From Apis mellifera (lineage: Eukaryota; Arthropoda; Insecta; Hymenoptera; Apidae), in NCBI RefSeq assembly GCF_003254395.2, contig NC_037653.1, positions 620,001-684,000 of the forward strand: a stretch of DNA of 64,000 nucleotides. Direction: 5' to 3'. A program made the translations under genes and the position numbers. Each line of letters starts with the position of its first letter. Positions within the stretch are counted from its first letter, which is position 1. The notes beneath the pieces are model-generated. The model made no database searches and was not told the DNA's origin. It worked only from the letters and a program-made list of their open reading frames with translations. This document shows positions 50,806-64,000 of the stretch, piece after piece.

Positions 50806-51498
50806 TGATTATAATATTAAATATATATATATTATTATTATATATTATTAATATATATTATCAATAAATTATTTATAATAAATTAATTTATTATTAATAA
50901 TAAATTATCCATTATTCATAAATAAAATATAATTCTGGTGTTCAATTTTCTCTATTTATGATTTCAATTATTGGAAAATTTTAAAATATACTTTTTTGAA
51001 TGCATAAAATCTTATAAATTAGAAATATATACAGATAATATATTATTTTTGAAATGTGTAAAGAACAATATTTTATTATTATTATATAATATCTATAATC
51101 TTCTAATTATCAATATCTTCTAATTATGTAAAAAGATACAATATTATAAAAAAAATAAACCAGAATTAGATATGCATGTAAAAAAAGAATATAAGATTAA
51201 GTTCTATTTAATATCTTAGATAATTAGTAGATTTATGCAAATATTTCTATAAAAGATATTTGTATATAAAGACAGGGTTATATCAACATAGAAAGTTCAT
51301 TTCCTGCTATTGAAAAAATATATCTTTTTTAGAATATTTTTTTGCATATTGCATGTTATTATGCGTATTTTTTGTACATTTCCTGATATTTTATGACATA
51401 CATTATATGACATAGATTGTTTTGATATATTTTACTATTAATTACAAAATTAAAATTAAATGGATTATAAAATTATCTATCTATTAACATCTTTACTC

Positions 51499-51501
<3 letters not shown>

Positions 51502-51541
<40 letters not shown>
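51502..51541. repeat. (TA)20 microsatellite
   Basis: Uninterrupted TA repeat of about 40 bases. Translation of the flank gives a meaningless Ile-Tyr repeat. Confidence 0.95.
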
Positions 51542-51545
<4 letters not shown>

Positions 51546-52565
51546 AATATTATATATATAATATAATAAGAAAATAATGAGATACAATAAACATACAAAA
51601 TAATAATACAATTAATAATGCAATTTTTTATTCTAAAATAATCTTCAAAGAATTCAATGAAACATTTATATTGATCATTTAATTGTTTAAAAGATTCAAA
51701 AATTATTTCATTTAAATTGTGTTTAATTGTCTTGTTATACTTTTTGAATATCAAACAAATTGTTTATTTATTTGTTTATTTTTTAATTTTAATTATGAGA
51801 TTAGAGAAAAGCATGCTATTCTTAAATAAAAAAATAAAAAAGATGGTTAAATACAGAAATTTTTTTTTAAAAACATCATTATTAATAATATTATATATGC
51901 AGACGCATTATCGTGCATCAGTATTATCTTAAACCTGTAGTTACATTTTAGTTTTAGATTACATGTCAATAACGGTAACAATGATATTTTTAACAAAGAT
52001 GTAGTTTCTTTATTCTTGATAGCAATAACTTTTTTTTAATATTAAAATTAAAATTGAAAAATAAATTTCATTTAAATAATTAAATGATATAATATATATT
52101 GTATTGAATTCTTTAAAAACTATTTTGAAGTAAAAAAGGAAAAAAATAAAAATTTGTATTCTTATGTTGTATTGTTATTTTTATTAGTTTTTACCGCAAT
52201 GATTCTAAATGTATGTATAGATACAATGAAATATATATTTATACGTAATATGATAAATGTATTACATGTAATACGACATGTAATAGTTTAATAATTTTTT
52301 TTATATTTTTCTAAAATGTTATATAAATAATTATAAATAATTCGAAATATAATAGCATTGTTAATTATATTCTATCGTTGATAAAAAGTTAATGATGAAA
52401 AGTAGTAAAATCAAAAAAATAAAAAATCCATTATGATTTAGAAATATTTAAATATTTCTAAAGTTAACTCTCATTTTATTATCAATAAGGATATAATGAA
52501 GAAATATGTAATAAAAATATGAGAAAAATGTAATTTTAAATTAACGAAAATATTTATAGAATCTC

Positions 52566-52862
52566 TTAGAAATTAATTAACAATTTTAAAATGATTTCAA
52601 GCAAGTTTTACGAAAATTTAACCTTTACGAAAATTTTCATTTTTGCTTTATTAACGAATTATTAACGAAAAATTTGCTTCAATATTTGTTCAAACTTAGC
52701 AATTCAATTACGGCACATACCCAACGCTATCGTAATAATTGCGCGCGCTCTACGATTGGTTAACGTTTTTTCTTAATAAAACCAAAATGAAAATTTTTGA
52801 AAAAAAAAGTTACTTGAAATGTCACCAATTAAATTTTGTAGTTTATTTCTGAAATATTTTAC
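52566..52862. mobile_element. Foldback element family A, internally deleted copy
   Basis: Left arm has GATTTCAAGCAAGTTTTACG, CGAAAATTTTCATTTTTGCT and TTAACGAATTATTAACGAAAA. The right arm runs CGGCACATACCCAACGCTAT, ACGATTGGTTAACG, AAAATGAAAATTTTTG and TACTTGAAATGTCACC, the inverse of the left. Compared with 43163-43664 the centre is shorter. Outer termini are degraded. Confidence 0.6.
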
Positions 52863-53654
52863 ATAAAGTTCTAATATGTATATCATACAAATGTTTATGT
52901 CTATGTAAATGTTTACTTGCAAATTATAACAAATAAAAAATGAAAATAATAAAAAATACATTTGCGATTTTGTATTAAAATTTGAAACCTTGTTTTCGAA
53001 AAAAATATACATATATTTTATTGTTTAGTTATTTAATAACTAAATTTTCTTTTTATTTCTTCTTTCATATTTGCAGTTTGACAGAAAACAAAATAATATA
53101 TAAAGCAAATATATAACTAAAATATTAAATATTATATATACATACATGTAATATTTAATATGAAAGGATTAAATATTTTTTGTTAAATAATAATATAAAT
53201 ACACTTTTTAACTCATTAGAAATTAAAATATATTATTTTTTTATTTAAAAAAATGATATAATATAATTGATTCAAAGAAAATAAATAAAAATATTATTTT
53301 TAACAAATTTTATATAATAAATATAAATATGATTTTTATATATATAAAGAAAGTTAATATAAAGTTAATATAAACAAACGAATAGAAAGAATAATAATAT
53401 ATATCTATAATATTTATACATTGAGATAATTATATATATATCTTGTTATGTTACACAATATCTATTGTAGATGTGTATACATATGTAGATATACATATAA
53501 ATACCGTATATATGTATGCATAGCTTACATTCCAAATAATGGAAACAATGACATGTATAACAATAACATAAAACAATAAAAAATTATATTCGTAATATAA
53601 AATAATGATTATTCTTATCATACAGTTCAACTGAGTGTTTTTTTATTCTAACTT

Positions 53655-53800
53655 TTTTTATTTTATCTAATGTTAAATTGTTTATAATTTAATAAATAAG
53701 TCTCAATCAATATTTTTGCAATATATATTGTATATTTTTCTCTTTTTTTCGGTATCTAGAATCAATATCAAAAATGAGTATTGTAACATCTTTTATATTT
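53655..53800 (+). repeat. Dispersed repeat family B, copy 3
   Basis: Contains TTATCTAATGTTAAATTG, TTTATAATTTAATAAATAAG, TCTCAATCAATATTTTTG and a final GTAACATCTTTTATAT block in the same order as copies 1 and 2. More diverged at its right end. Confidence 0.45.
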
Positions 53801-54479
53801 AGACATATTACATTTTTATAATAATTAAAAATTTAAATAATTACATTTAAATTTGATGATATTTGAAGAATGCGAACTCAATTATAAAAAATAAGTATCA
53901 TTTTAATAATAACATATAAAAATGATTTTTTGATTCTAATTTTGCACGAAGATTGATATCTTATGAAATCTTATAATAAAGTTTTTAAAAAAAAATTAAA
54001 TTTAATTATACTGATGTTAATGAATACAAAAATATTAATTAAAGTTCATTTATTAATTTATAAATAAAATTTGGTATAATCCCGAAAATAATTATTTAAA
54101 ATTATTATATAAATACTCTGATTAAAATTACATAAAACCTTTATTCTATATATAATCATCATAAAAAAATTTTCAGTTCATCAATATTGGTTCCTATTTC
54201 AATTCCAATATCGTTCTATATGTATATGTCATTGTGTCATGTTATTTTTTTTTTTTTTTTTCGTTTTATATCAGTTCCGAAATAGTTTTTAGAATCAATT
54301 TTTATTTCGATTTTTTCGTAATTGATATTACTAATATCAATATATATGGATATTTCTTTTTTTTTTATTAAATCGTCATAGAAAAAGAAGACACGTTTAT
54401 ACATTATTATTGATTTTTAATAAAACATTGAAATAAATAGTAATTATATATTTTTCTTAGATATCTTGGTTCTTGCTTC

Positions 54480-54830
54480 GTCTTGCAATCAGTCTTGATT
54501 TCATTATAAACAATTCAAGTTTGAATTAGACGAAGTGAAACAGAAATAGAATGAGATAGTTTTATCTCCATATACATGATTCGCTCTATTTCCGCTTCGA
54601 TTCGTCGTAAACTTAAATTGCAGATGTTTATGCACTTATGGAAAATTTATTATGTACAAAAATTTACTAGAATACATATGACGTACAAACAAACATAAAA
54701 TATTTAAAGAAAGATATATATTATGATATTTAAAAGAAATGAAATTAATCTTTATTTTATTTTCTATTTCTATAGTTATATATTCATAAAAATTTTAATC
54801 TGTATAAACATTCATTAATCTACATAACTT
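54480..54830. repeat. Family B arms facing each other, followed by family C copy 2
   Basis: 54505-54557 and 54579-54622 form an imperfect inverted pair: GACGAAGTGAAACAGAAATA versus the inverse GACGAATCGAAGCGGAAATA, with AATTCAAGTTT / AATTTAAGTTT outside. Each arm resembles family B. From 54617 the sequence continues as family C (TTGCAGATGTTTATGCACTT onward), matching 44636-44830. This shows B and C joined in one unit. Confidence 0.5.
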
Positions 54831-56887
54831 AATTAAGTTTCAATATTTTTCAATTTTTGGTTTCTTTTCACCTTTAGAATCTTTAAAAACTTTCCAAAGA
54901 TATACAAACAATAACACTATATTAATATATTATATTAGCAAGAATGAATAAATATTGATTGGTTACAAAGTAATTTGAATTTTTAATAGAAAAATAGTAT
55001 TTCAATGTTTCATATAATATAGATTAATTTCAATTAAATTTATTCGTTATTAATCTTAATACATCTGCCAAAATTATTATTAATCAAGATATATTATTAA
55101 AATCTTGATCACTTTTCAAATAGTTTTTATTCATTCTCACTATTTATTCATTCACAATATGAATATTCATCAATAGATATTTCTACTTTATATTTATTAT
55201 ATTTATATTATATTTATTATATTATATTTATTTATATTTATTAATAAATTATTTTAATTTAATAACTGAAACAAATATTTTACACATATAAATATTACAT
55301 ATGAAAATAAATAAAAATAGAATAAAATAATTTTTTTTCATTTTGAAATTAATTTTTACTTTAAATTAATTAAATTAAATTTGAAAATTCATTGATTATA
55401 CGACTTTTTGATTATACATGTTGATATATATGTATTCAATCTCGATTTTTTTAAATATAAAAAACTTAAATAATAAAATTTTATTTTATTCACTTTAATT
55501 CATTTATATGCAATCGAAAAAATTGATTTTTTGATTTGAAATAAATTTTCAAATTTGATTTATTCGAAATTTTAAACGAAAATATTTTTTTCTTTCTTTT
55601 TTTACTTTTTTTTATATGCAGAATCTTATCAGCTCTTGTCGGTTTTATATCAATTACATGATATCCTAAGCATAATGCAATTTTTTAAAATTATTAAAAT
55701 TTTAGTTTTCTAATTATATATTTTAATAGATTATAAATCTTTTGTCTTAAAAATAATAAAAACGATATCTTATGGAAAAATTGAAAATTAAATTGATTAA
55801 GCATAATGCAATGCATACAACGTGATCGTAAACGCTTTTACCAAGTTCTGGTATGAATAGGTATATGTATTAGTATAACTATGACACATAGACCAACATG
55901 AATTATGTTCATCGTGATGTAGGATTGTATAGTTCCCAAAATACATACACCGCTCCATAATTCTCTGTCACTTTGAATATGTTCGACACAATTCTCTCTC
56001 TCTTCTTTTCCTTTTTCTTTTTTCATTTTTATTTTTATTCAAACTTTATAATTAAATTCCAATAATACAGCTATTATTTAATGATCAGCCACGAATTTCG
56101 AATATTGTATAATGATATTTTCATTTTTATTTTATTACTCTACATTTAAAATAAATGCATACAAAATAAATAATAGACATGAACTAAATATTTTGAAATG
56201 TATTGAAATATAATAAAACATCGATCGAAATTTGATTATTCAAATGATCGATTATCATATATGTAACATAAATAAACAAACGTATTTTAACAACATTTTA
56301 TATTTTAAAACATATATTCTGAAATGATGATAAATAAACAATATGATTTAATAAAGCATATATTCTTTCATATAATAAATATCCATATTTGAAAATTGTT
56401 TTATTTTGTTGTTTAATTTTCAATTGTTTCATGATATAATGACAAATTCTTCTTGACCGATTATATAAAGGATGTTTATTCGAATGTTATAGGGATAAAA
56501 ATTATTTATTCCTCAATTAATTCAGATCGATATTCTACTATATATAAATATAAATATTAAAACATGAAAAATCTTGTTTTAAATTTCTTTGATTTAAATC
56601 TTGTAATAATCAAATAATAAATAATAATAAAAAATTTTTCAATTTCTTATAAAGTATTTATATAAAATATTGTAAAATTGCATATAATATAATTTCTATT
56701 ACACAGAGTATATTATAAATACCAAGAATTGTTGATTTTATATTTATATTTGAATTGATTATTTTATATATATATATATATACATATATATAATTTATAT
56801 ATATATTAAAAATGAAAAGTTACGAGATAAATCGAATTCATTTTTAATTTGAGAGATTATTCGCATATATTGGAAATTTAAATTATC

Positions 56888-57020
56888 AGAGTTTTGCAAA
56901 CCATTCGTATGCAAAAATCTATAGAAGTTTATCTATTGAAGCATAAAATATAAAGAAAAATTTATGCCTTATTATTAATATAAATTATTCTTTAAATATT
57001 TAAAAGAAATATCGAAGATT
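56888..57020 (+). repeat. Possible family C copy 3
   Basis: TATGCAAAAATCTATAGAAG, AAGCATAAAATATAAAG and the following AT-rich tail resemble the copies at 44636 and 54617, but the match is short and diverged. Confidence 0.25.
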
Positions 57021-60000
57021 AGTGAATTTTCATATATATTTTGATAAAAAAACATTCAAACATAAAAAATTCAGGTTAAAATAATTGAAATAGTAATTTT
57101 TACTTTTTTAATTTTTTAGGTTTTTATGAATTAATATTAAAAAATATTTATTTCTTAATAATGCAAGCAATTTCTGTATTTACTGTATTTACAATTATTT
57201 TAAATAAATTTATTGCTTTTCTGTAATTTGTGCTTTTTATTCACTTTAATTCAAATTTTTGCATAAAAATAATCGTACAATTCGTTATCTTAACTGACAA
57301 TTTAAATTTCCAATATATTCAAATATTCTTATTACAAAATTAAGAAATAAAAATCAATTTTTTCCCAATTTATCTTGCAATATTCAGATAATAAATCAAC
57401 AGATTTTTCATTTTTACTATCTATATATATTTTATTGTAATTATTATATATGTTATATGTAATATATTTTTACAATATTTCATGTATCTAAAAAAAAAAA
57501 TTTTGATTTATTGTTTGAACAAGATAAACCGACAAAAAATGAGAACAAAATTTAATATACCTAGTATGTACTTTATTTTACTTCAATATATGCAAAAAAC
57601 TTTTGTTGATTTATGTATATTTATTATAAATATAAAGTATAAAAAATTTTATCAATATTCGAATTTTATCAATATTTATGATTGAATTATTTTCAATGCA
57701 AAAATCAATTCGTTCAAAAATAACATTTCAATTCTTTATTCGAAGAAATATATTATTATTAAAATTCGAGTAAATAAAGTAAAAATCGCAATTAAATCAA
57801 ATTTAATTCATTGATTTTTATTGATTTTAATTGAAAATTAAGCATTTCTACTTGAAAATTCTTTTCATTGAAAAAATATTTTAAACAATATTTTTATATT
57901 CATTTATTCTCACAGAATAAATTCAAAAATTTAGAAAAATTTATTTCGACGAAAATTATATTATATCAACAATAATCGGTTTATTTGTGAATACGTTCAC
58001 TAGAAAATGGAAACTGAAAACGATTTAGAGTTGTCAAATTTCTCTACATCTTTTCTAGATAGATGGAGATAAATAGATATGCGACAGGATAAAAAAAATA
58101 GAAGATGAATCGTCTAAGATTAGAAACTGAAATAATTTTGAAACTGTCAGTTATATTGAAAAAAAAACCAATATCTCTTGTTTTTTTCATTTCTTTAAAC
58201 GTGTATATCACATTTTATTATTTCTTCTATTAATAAAAAATGTGTATAAAATATAAATGTAAATTCTAAATATTAATTAAAATAATAAAAGAAATCCATA
58301 AGTCAATTATTGTGTGCTGAAAAAACAAAAAAAGGAAGAAAAAGTACGCTAATTATTGTTTAACATTATAGAAAAATCACATCAAATTGTATACCGCTAA
58401 ATTGAAATATTTTTTTCAGAATTTTTAAAAAATATGAAATGTTTTTAATTCAGAGATAAACACGTAAATAAAGCATTTATCTTAATAAAAAAGAATAAAT
58501 AAATTCAATAAATTTATTAATTAATTATTAATTAAATAATAATAAAAAATGAAATTTAAAATATTATGTCACGTATATAATAAACGTATATAATAAAATA
58601 ATATATAAATAAAGTAATTTTTTGATTTTTTAATTTAACTTTTTTCTATTGATTAAAATTTTATTGTGAATATTTTCTTTGCAAATAATTATTTTTTAAT
58701 CTTTAATTCTTTTTTGAAATAATATTAATAATCACTTAGCAATTTTAAGCATCTCAAAATTTATAATTTAAATTCAAAAGCATAGTCGAAGACTATTATA
58801 TTGTAACATCGGTAATGAGAATCGATTGTAATGTTATTATCAATGAGGAAAATTCAATAAAGAATATTATCGTCTTTTTTGTCTGTTATCAAATTGATGC
58901 AATATTGAACACTTAAACACGTGAAAAATGCATTAAAAAATGAATTACATATTTATCATAATTGTGACATAAAATAATCTTAATTCAGTAAAAAATCTTG
59001 TTAAATTTTTAATTACATTTTGTTTTTTAAAAAAAACATTGACGTAACAATATAACATTAATAATTAAATAAATAACATAAATAAAATTTATTTTCATTT
59101 AATTTCATTTGTTATTATAATTTGATTAAATAAACATTAATTTTTTAATATTAAAATTATATCACAATAGGATCAAGTATGGTTTTTTTATTTTTTATTA
59201 ATAATTTAAATTACTTGATATATGCAAAATTGTGATCAATAATAGATAAATAGAAAATATTTTTTTAACTTTCTTTATTTCTCATTTTTTATTAATTTAA
59301 GTATTACTTGATAATAATAGATAAATAAATAAAAAATAAATTATAATATTATATAAATTAAATAATTAAATAATATTTTCATAAAATTATTATTATTAGC
59401 GTAATAATTTATAATTGCATTTCAAATTGCTATATCTTATATTGCTATATTAATATATAAAAAAAAAAAGGAGAATAATAGTTCCTCTCTAGAAAGTAAT
59501 TGGTATTCTTATCTTAATTCATGAGAAAATGAAATAAAAATTTATTTAATTTCAAGTCATAGATCACTGTTTTGTATTAAGTTATGGATATAGATGAATT
59601 TGTATTAAGTTAAATTAAAATGCAGCAATTTATGTCAGAACAGAAAAATTTATTCTTCTTACTGTATTTAGAGATTGACGACCTCATCTTTTATGCGTAC
59701 ACTGCATGCTGACTCATGCGTTGTCAGAAACACATATATATATAGATAAAACTCAATGCTATAGTAAGTATGCAAAATTTCTTACGAGCAATTCTAAAAC
59801 TTAAAATCATATTTCAAAGGTGAAATAGAAATTTCTTTGCAAATCAAATTTTTTTATTTACAATTAATTTTATGAAATAAAAATTAAGTGAAAAAATAGT
59901 CGTATGTTTTATTAAGTTTTTTGGTCTACTGTATTAATTCAAAATTTGTCATTATTTCAAAATTTCTTAAATACAATTATATTCAATTAACTTTTGATCA

Positions 60001-61087
60001 CTTAAAAAATTATTTTGAAAAATATTGGTCCAGGAAGAATTAGACTATTTGCATATATGAAAAAAAATAGGAGCAAAAAATCTTGGAATGAAAAAAAGTG
60101 TTTCAGGAAAAATAATAATATATAACAAAGAAAAAATATATTTGGATATAATATCATGATTATGAATAATGGTTTCATGAAAGTTGATATTGATAAAATA
60201 TGGAAATATTGAAAAATATAGAATGATCGAGAAAGAAAGCTCCAATTATACTCTATATAAAATTATAATATTTTTACAATAAATTTAAAATTATATATTT
60301 TTTAAAAAAAAAGAAGAGGCATGAATAAGATAAGTGTCTCGAATGAATACTGTAATTATTTGAAGAATGGTAAATTTTTCCACTATAAAAATTATATATG
60401 ATTTATTTATATTATATGTATGACTTACATATTATATATTATATGTACAAGCAAATCTAATATAAATATCTAATAAAAATTCACTGCCATTCTAAATAAT
60501 AATAACAATAATGCGATTAATTTTTTTATATTTCAAATTAAAATTTTATTTATTTTTTTTGAAACGTTTTATAAAGTATTATTTTTGATTCATTTTTTAA
60601 TTATTACATTTGGTCTAGATATTTTTTCAAAAATAATAACATAAAATATCAAATATTCTTTCATTAAAATAATAATTGGACAAATGTTGATATTATGCAA
60701 AAAAATTATGGATAAGATCTGGATAAGATCTATCGCAGATCTAACTAATTATAGTGATGGTCAAATGTACATACCAGATTTTTTCCTTTATTGTATAGCT
60801 ATACATAATTTTGGAAATTTGATATTAAATTTAATATAAAATTTAATGTAACATATAAAATTATGTTATTTATATTACTTAAGAAAAAAATTAATAATAT
60901 TATAATTGTAATGTCTAAAATAAAGAATAAAACAAATAAATGTAGAGAGAAACTCATTAATGTATAATAATAAAATATAATAATAATAAAGTAAATAATC
61001 TTTCTAATAATTAGAATTAGAATGTTCATTTAGTTTTCTTGTTATCTTTTCTTAAATAAAAGTATTTTATTATCATATCTTTTTTAT
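57021..61087. other. AT-rich intergenic DNA, no gene seen
   Basis: Low complexity throughout. Slightly GC-richer patches occur at 58780-58870 and 59670-59760 (TGCGTACACTGCATGCTGAC) without frames or repeats that could be assigned. Confidence 0.45.
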
Positions 61088-62032
61088 ACACAGAGTGAAA
61101 TATCTAAAACATGTAATTTGAGTATCTTTGTCTCTCTGAATATTTGTTATTAGTTAAAAAAATGTATAAATATATAGGCATATGATTTAATGTAAATAGT
61201 TTTTTGAGGATGTAAAAGTCATATGAAAGTTTTTGTTCAACTTTGTTTTTTTTCTTTTTTAATAGAATAATATATCTTTTTATACCGTACTATTATACAT
61301 TTTTAAGTAACTTATAATGATCTACGATTCAGGTCATTTAAAGCCATTGAAGGTCAATTGCAAGAGAAAATATTATATGAGCGAATATTTTATTTATGTA
61401 ACTGTAATTTATATATTACTATATTCTTTCAATTCCTTGAAAATTCTTTCTAAAAGCAGGCCATAAGAATCTGGCACGTTCAGGAAATCTTTCTGCATAC
61501 AAATGCATTGCTTCTCTTATAATTTAGCAATATTCGATAAAAGTTAAACTATATCTAATTTCTTCATCTTGAATAATATATTTTGGAAATTACAAAAAAT
61601 TAGATAGATAGAAAAAAGATAAAAATATAATTCATAGATACAAAATAAATAATAAATGCAATATAACAATTTAATATTTGTTAACATTCGATGATTCGTA
61701 TTGTTACATTATTAATAATTTGAATAATTTTATTTAGAAAATAAGAATTATTTTCTTTTAAAATTAAATTTCAATGATTTTAAATGATTGTATTTTAAAA
61801 TATAAAAATATTTAAATAATACATAAAAAGAACATATCATTCGATTTAAAAAAATTAATTTTTATAATCGGTACTTATTAAAAAATTATTTATATTAAAT
61901 TATGTATATCTCAATACTATCCAATTATTACATTTAGTGATATGTACTGATATATTATTGATATATACTTTTTTGTTCAATAAAAATCAAGATATTTAGG
62001 TGGCCTATTTCAGATGTTTCATTCTACACCGT
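61088..62032 (-). mobile_element. Decayed DNA element with DUF4817-like helix-turn-helix remnant
   Basis: Ends form an imperfect inverted pair: ACAGAGTGAAATATCTAAAA at 61090 and, reverse-complemented from 62031, GGTGTAGAATGAAACATCTG then AAATAGG. Inside, the minus strand at 61426-61523 reads REAMHLYAERFPERARFLWP then AFRKNFQGIERI and a stop. This follows the Y-x-x-R-[FY]-P-x-R signature of the DUF4817 helix-turn-helix domain common in insect transposon proteins; a stop separates it from a preceding EEIRYSLTFIEYC segment. Nearby AGGTCATTT...AAGGTCAATTG repeats (61332-61362) belong to the element. Non-functional. Confidence 0.5.
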
Positions 62033-64000
62033 CTTTCTAAATAAGAGATTTTTTATGAAATGAAAAAAAAATTTAAAAATGAAGTATGAATTATATTTTA
62101 ATGTATTAATGATACAAAAATATTAAAGAAAGTATTCATGATATTAATAAATAACAATATACTTTATGTGATTAAAAATATTATTTTTTTGTTAAAAATT
62201 GATTACATAATTGTATTGAAAAAATTAAAGACATCAGTCCAAGCATTATTTTAATTTTTTAGATAATAAATATATAATAAATATTATTTCATTAATATTT
62301 CATTAATTTTTTAAATTTAGGATATATAACGATGGAGATTTTTACTTCGAATTTAATACTCTATTGATTTATGATACAAGAAATAGGTCATTCTATTTAA
62401 TATCTCCAAAACATCTCCTTTAAAAAGCATGTAGAATTACAAGACGTGTCAAAACTATTTAAAATCCATGTCAATTCATTCACAATTTTTATAAAATGTA
62501 TTATTTAGTATATTTAATAGATTAAAGATAAACAAATTTGCTGAGATCAATATGAAGATGAGTTTGAAAAAAAAAATATTTTATTTATTTTATTTTATTT
62601 TTTATATGTTTAAATCTGAAAATTGAATGAAAAAATAAATGAAAATAGAAATTTTACAAAAACTATTTTTATTACAAAATATTTTATTTTTAATATTTTA
62701 ATTTATTCAACAAAATTTTTGTATATTTTATTTGCTTTTATAAATTATATGACAAAATTTTGAAATACTATTTATAATTAATATTATTTATAAAATAATA
62801 ATTTTATAAATAACTAGTTAAAAATGGTACAACTGAAACCTCATCATTTTTATATATTATTTTTATATATTATTTTATATATTATCACTTTATTATTGTC
62901 TTTTTGTAATATATTTTTAATTTCCTTGTAAAGATTATAATATATAGATGAAATAAATAATATTTATCTAATATTTGTAATATGTAATTATAAAGTTAGA
63001 TAAGATAAGATAAATATAGATAAATATTCCATATGGCATAACTCTAGATATAAATTTATGTAAAAATTAAAACTCGTAAAAAAAAATGATAATTCAACTA
63101 AGCATTAAGAAATTAATAAAAATCTCATTTTTCAATATTTGTAGTACAATTTTTTTTGCACTGGATTTCTCAATTTTTTTCACAGAAATTATTCAATTAA
63201 AAGCTGCTAAAAATGATACATAGAAGTACTATGTTATGTAGGAATAGACAAAAAATAGGTTCTTTTATAGCTATATAAGAAAAGATTTTTATAAGATTGT
63301 AAATAAATTTTAAACAAATTCAAAAAACATATTACATGATATTTTTATTAACTTAATACCAGATTTACAATAAAAAAAAATAATAATATTTTATTCGTCA
63401 ATAAATATCATTTTAAAACAAATATATCTAATTAAGTAAATATTGTTTGTGCACATTGGCTGAATAAAAATGTTATATAATATTTTTTTTGAATTTGTCT
63501 TATAATTGCTTACAACTTTATGAAAAAAAGTGGTTTTCGGAATTTTTATCAATCAATGAAATTATGATTCAAAATATTTTTTATTATAAATAGTAAAAAA
63601 GTGTCATTATTACAAGGGAAACTTTATACATGTTATAAATAAGCAAAATGATTATTATCAAATATACTATTAATAGTGAAATAATAATTTCATAAAAGTA
63701 ACTAAAGGCACATGCCAAACATTATATTCTGTTAACTGCATAATATACTATAGATACGATAGATGAAATCAAGCGTCACTGCTCAAAAAGCAATGTCGCC
63801 TTTATTTGTTTCACGCGTCAGAGATACACTGATAATAAATGCAAACAAATATCAACGAATCTAACCGTGAATAACCGAAAATGACAATAGTTGCTTTGCA
63901 TTAGATCGCAATATCTAAACATAATCCATTATAACCTTAAATATATTATATTGTATTTACATATACAATACTTATTAATACCATTTTTTTTAATTTTTAA
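62033..64000. other. AT-rich right edge, no gene seen
   Basis: No coding or repeat structure recognised. A mixed-composition patch at about 63700-63860 (AAAGCAATGTCGCCTTT, ACGCGTCAGAGATACACTG) is the only contrast with the background. Confidence 0.4.

Noticed and set aside
51497..51754. 85-codon minus frame ending in an Ile-Tyr repeat
   Set aside because: The tail is the (TA)20 microsatellite and the remainder is AT-driven; not a gene.
1..64000. tRNA, rRNA and known insect microRNA genes
   Set aside because: Scanned by eye for T-loop GTTCGAA-type boxes and familiar microRNA seeds; nothing with a complete fold was recognised. A tRNAscan-SE and miRBase search would settle it.

Overview
The window is eukaryotic nuclear DNA from an insect, most likely a bee or another AT-rich hymenopteran. 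The case rests on three things: a very AT-rich background broken by short GC/CpG-richer islands, long introns with canonical GT-AG junctions, and decayed Tc1/mariner-, hAT- and foldback-type DNA transposons. Nothing prokaryotic (operons, ribosome binding sites, CRISPR) is present. Species assignment is inference.

Two genes can be supported, both on the minus strand. (1) The 5' end of a roundabout (Robo1-like) axon-guidance receptor gene. The first coding exon (34872-34932) encodes the start of a signal peptide. The second coding exon (26214-26522) encodes the complete first Ig domain, the Slit-binding module. They are separated by an intron of about 8.3 kb. No further Robo exon was found to the left, so the next intron appears to fill 1-26213 and leave the window. 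A CpG-rich block at 34933-36290 is the probable 5' leader and promoter. (2) A compact two-exon gene at 40144-40714 coding for about 134 residues with a RIIa (PKA regulatory-subunit dimerisation/docking) fold, similar to RIIAD1. It lies about 5 kb upstream of the robo start.

Layout: 1-26213, robo intron with several GC-richer islands, a 33-bp minisatellite, a 170-bp tandem duplication and a few unassigned short ORFs; 26214-34932, robo exons and intron 1, holding a diverged tandem array, a small hAT-like element and purine/pyrimidine-rich islands; 34933-36290, promoter side of robo; 36291-38832, a dead Tigger/pogo transposon; 40144-41200, RIIa-domain gene and its probable promoter; 41200-64000, AT-rich repeat-laden intergenic DNA. 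That last part contains a 0.5-kb foldback element family (three copies), a second dispersed repeat family, an unusual 60-bp-arm hairpin at 46.94-47.10 kb, and a decayed element with a DUF4817-like helix-turn-helix remnant near 61.1-62.0 kb.

No unmistakable new biological system is visible. The items most worth checking are the 46.9-kb hairpin (microRNA, siRNA or foldback MITE), the short candidate exons at 12.9, 15.6, 27.5 and 44.3 kb, and the GC-rich islands inside the giant robo introns, which are candidate enhancers. All domain and family calls were made by eye from translation, without any search.
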